A DNA stretch of 64,000 nucleotides from Protonemura montana (Eukaryota > Arthropoda > Insecta > Plecoptera > Nemouridae): positions 625,001-689,000 of the forward strand of contig OX387612.1 of the NCBI GenBank assembly GCA_947568835.1, given 5' to 3'. The translations under genes were made by a program, and so were the position numbers. Below, in pieces: positions 61,051 through 64,000 of this stretch. Positions within the stretch are counted from its first letter, which is position 1. The number at the start of each line of letters is the position of its first letter. The notes below the pieces were generated by a model, which saw nothing but the letters and a program-made list of their open reading frames with translations, ran no database searches and was not told the DNA's origin.

Positions 61051-61261
61051 TTGCCATCATAAAAGTGGTATCTCGTTGGAACTAAAAAAAAGTCGTTGAT
61101 CAAGTGATAAAAATAGAATAATGAATAAAGAAAAAAAATCTCAAGCAAATCCCAATTTTTTATAATTTTTTTATAATTTTTTTATAATTTTTTTTATTTT
61201 TTTTAATTTTTATTTAATTTTTATTGAACTTTTATTTAAATGTAATTATTGAATTTATTAT

Positions 61262-61812
61262 GGCTGTCAACGTTTAACCAAAGTACCAAAGCACTCCGGC
61301 TGTCAACATTTAACCAAAGGACCAAAGCGCTCTGGCTGTCAACTTTTAACCAAAGGACCAAAGCACTCTGGCTGTCAACTTTTAACCAAAGGACCAAAGC
61401 ACTCTGGCTGTCAACTTTTAACCAAAGGACCAAAGCACCCTGGCTGTCAACGTTTAACCAAAGGACCAAAGCACTCTGGCTGTCAACTTTTAACCAAAGG
61501 ACCAAAGCACTCTGGCTGTCAACTTTTAACCAACGGACCAAAGCACTCTGGCTGTCAACTTTTAACCAAAGGACCAAAGCACCCTGGCTGTCAACGTTTA
61601 ACCAAAGGACCAAAGCACTCTGGCTGTCAACTTTTAACCAAAGGACCAAAGCACTCTGGCTGTCAATATTTAACCAAAGGACCAAAGCACTCTGGCTGTC
61701 AACTTTTAACCAAAGGACCAAAGCACTCTGGCTGTCAATATTTAACCAAAGGACCAAAGCACTCTGGCGGTCAACTTTTAACCAAAGGAACAAAGCACTC
61801 TGGCTGTCAAAA
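61262..61812. repeat. 36-bp tandem repeat, about 15 copies
   Basis: Unit GGCTGTCAACTTTTAACCAA then AGGACCAAAGCACTCT. Changes are limited mainly to CTTT/GTT/ATAT before TAACC. The period is a multiple of three and neither strand has a stop, so long frames run through both strands. Scattered groups of the same unit occur at 62,108-62,250 and 62,905-63,065. Confidence 0.93.
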
Positions 61813-62107
61813 GATACATTTTATCTTATTGTGCAAAACTGTGAGCACCGCCCCGCTCACAGCTATGACAGCCATCCAAAAATATTGCCGCCTCTATGCA
61901 AATAGAACCATATGATAAAATATGATATAAGCTCAATTACCAAAACACGATTAGAATTGTATTATCAATTGTGATATATCCAGCTCTGTTTGGCGATCTT
62001 TCGTCCGTTAGTAATCTCTTTGATAAGCCATATGTACAACAGTATTCTGTTGGGCATCGTGTTCGTCGATGAAGAGGCACTCAAACAACCTAGTGTTGTT
62101 TGAGTGA

Positions 62108-63065
62108 CCAAAGCACTCTGGCTGTCGACGTTTAACCAAAGGACCAAAGCACTCTGGTGGTCAATGTTTAACCAAAGGACCAAAGCACTCTGGCTGTCGA
62201 CGTTTAACCAAAGGACCAAAGCACTCTGGTGGTCAACTTTAACCGAAGGACCAGTATAGTACAGCAGTAGTCTGTCGCTCGCACGCACGAACTCACTTGG
62301 TTAAGCCAAGTGGACAGGAGTACTCTGTTGGGAATCGCGTACGTCCATGAGGAGGCACCCAAGCAACCAAGTGTCCAGTACAGCAGTAGTCTGTCGCTCG
62401 CCCGTGCGAACTCACTCGGATAATCCAAGTGGACAGTAGTACTCTGGTGGGAATCGCGTACGTCCATGATGTTGTTGATCGTTCTTCTGTAGATAATCAC
62501 TCTGATAAGTTATATGTACAACAGTATTCTGTTGGTAATTGTGTCCGACCATGAGGAGGCACTCAAACAACCAAGTGTCCAGTACAGCAGTAGTCTGTCG
62601 CTCGCACGCACGAACTCACTTGGTTAAGCCAAGTGGACAGGAGTACTCTGTTGGGAATCGCGTACGTCCATGAGGAGGCACCCAAGCAACCAAGTGTCCA
62701 GTACAGCAGTAGTCTGTCGCTCGCCCGTGCGAACTCACTCGGATAATCCAAGTGGACAGTAGTACTCTGGTGGGAATCGCGTACATCCATAGGTCAATTA
62801 AATAAGCATAGTCACCAGCTTCGCAGTATGATGTTGTTGATCGTTCTTTGATGTGATGTCGTTTTTTTTTGTTTTTTTTTGTTACTTTGTATGTTGATCG
62901 ACCAAAGCACTCTGGCTGTCAACGTTTAACCAAAGGACCAAAGCACTCTGGCTGTTGACGCACTCCAGCTGTCGACGTTTAACCAAAGGACCAAAGCACT
63001 TTGGCTGTTGACGTTTAACCAAAGGACCAAAGCACTCTGGCGGTCAAATTTTAACCAAAGGACCA
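62108..63065. repeat. Interleaved 36-bp units and ~110-bp duplicated blocks
   Basis: Two groups of the 36-bp unit flank blocks containing CAGTAGTCTGTCGCTCGC, AATCCAAGTGGACAG and GGGAATCGCGTACGTCCAT. The block pair at 62,260-62,470 recurs at 62,575-62,790. A shorter copy is at 63,066-63,200. Frames through the blocks are repeated in the same way and are not convincing genes. Confidence 0.8.
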
Positions 63066-63807
63066 GTAATAGTACAGCAGTAGTCTGTCGCTCGCCCGTG
63101 CGAACTCACTCGAATAATCCAAGTGGACAGAGTACTCTGTTAGGAATCGCGTACACCCATAGGTCAATTAAATAAGCATAGTCACCAGCTCAGCAGTACT
63201 CTGTAATTGAATGTCTGTCCATTGTATATCTCTCTGATAAGACATGTTCAATTTATTCTCCGGTAATGCAAGCGGATTATGTTCGGAATATATCATCGGC
63301 TGCATTAACAATGTCAGTGGAATATCTTTCAATACAATCTCCGAGTTTGGAATATCATTGGAAATTTAACATTTCCAAGTAACTTTCAGCTTAGGTAATA
63401 TTTATCATATTTATGGTTTTTTAAAGCATTTGCACAGTCATTTTTTAGTTAGGTGACATTGTTGGTCAACCTTAGTGATGACACATTATTTTCGACCGTT
63501 TTATTAACAGAGACCTTAATGTCCTTGATATATTGTCTGAGAAAATATTTCTCAACAAATGTGTAGCTCTCATATTTGGTAAGTTTTCACGCAGTGAATA
63601 AATCACTTGGATTAAGAAGACCATTAATGACCAGAAGGTAATTAATTCTTTAACTGCTGGAAATCTTTCGAATACGCGTTGCTAGCACAGTAGCTAACTA
63701 TTGGGTTTTGCGTTCGTCCGAGAGAAATCATTTGGCCAAGCCAAGTTTCCAGTGCGGCAGTATTATCCGGGGTGTAATTGTTCAGTGACTTCATGAGCGA
63801 GTGTCAG
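63066..63807. other. Unassigned AT-rich stretch near right edge
   Basis: After a last repeat block (to about 63,200) I see no gene, RNA or further tandem repeat. A short stretch near 63,715-63,760 (CCAAGCCAAGTTTCCAGTGC) resembles the ~110-bp blocks. Confidence 0.4.
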
Positions 63808-63999
63808 TTAAGAACGTGCAATCGGCAATTTCTCGATTGTGAATGGCTTAGGGCTGAGTGCCTGCGCAGAGAGAACGTTGGCGCAAAACAGTTCACCAAG
63901 CGCTCTCAAGTCCGGGTGAATTGTCAGACACGCTGTGCCATCAGGACTCGAGAATCCGTGCTGGTCTCTGGAATGGGAATCAAACATCCAGTAGGTCCC
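63808..63999 (-). CDS. Partial cysteine-protease/deubiquitinase-like domain, running off the window
   Basis: An open minus-strand frame of 63 codons enters from the right edge and stops at 63,808. It contains YWMFDSHSRDQHGF followed by SPDGTACLTI. The FDSHSR...G...P-GTA pattern, with an Asp-His pair, is what I know from the C-terminal part of peptidase C76-like (herpesvirus tegument deubiquitinase-type) domains. In animals these are found on several large transposon proteins, including some Helitron-type ones. The catalytic Cys would lie to the right, outside the window. Assignment rests on one motif. It may belong to the minus-strand element whose 3' end is at 59,997, or be host-derived. Confidence 0.45.
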   Translation of the reverse strand, partial: GTYWMFDSHSRDQHGFSSPDGTACLTIHPDLRALGELFCANVLSAQALSPKPFTIEKLPIARS

Positions 64000-64000
64000 G

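Overview
The window looks like nuclear DNA of an invertebrate animal, probably an arthropod; I cannot fix the species. It is AT-rich and full of repeats. The one host gene I can name is split by introns: EEF1AKMT1 (N6AMT2), in three exons between 16,008 and about 21,008. Nearly everything else is mobile DNA. There is no sign of a bacterial or viral genome.

Layout. 1-648 is the 3'-terminal part of a rolling-circle transposon (Helitron/Helentron type). It is followed by a Ty3/gypsy-type LTR element (649-5,016). That whole block recurs at 21,924-27,010. 5,015-6,698 holds 60-bp tandem repeats and AT-rich sequence. 6,699-14,340 holds two PIF/Harbinger elements in inverted orientation. Each has an apparently intact three-exon DDE transposase and a three-exon Myb/SANT-like protein. 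14,775-15,485 holds a Harbinger fragment and two unidentified minus-strand exons. 16,008-21,008 is EEF1AKMT1. Its second intron contains two opposed LINE fragments, a tRNA-like sequence, and a foldback element that runs into a 45-bp satellite. Its last exon is cut off by Helitron A.

From 21,009 to at least 61 kb the DNA is a head-to-tail array of rolling-circle elements, all read on the minus strand. Helitron A (21,009-34,720) and Helitron B (44,381-55,933) each encode a 1,870-aa Rep-helicase. Between and beyond them lie non-autonomous relatives at 34,721, about 36,300, 37,219, 41,156, 42,082, 55,934 and 59,997. Five complete junctions read ...TATATAAGGTTAA|CTAGCAG... on the plus strand. On the minus strand this is a 3' hairpin ending in CTAG, followed directly by the TTAACC 5' end of the next unit. 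The cores of the relatives carry different tandem repeats: 10-bp ATACCATAGA, 5-bp ATGCT with a 41-bp repeat, and 36-bp units.

How the parts relate. The two full Rep-helicases could supply the enzyme that mobilises the short relatives with matching ends. Each Harbinger transposase has its Myb-like partner in the same element. The LTR element keeps Gag, protease and integrase in one reading frame but has lost reverse transcriptase and nearly all of RNase H, so it would depend on enzymes from a relative. At the right edge, a minus-strand fragment resembles the cysteine-protease domains carried by some large transposons. All assignments come from reading motifs by eye; no database search was possible.
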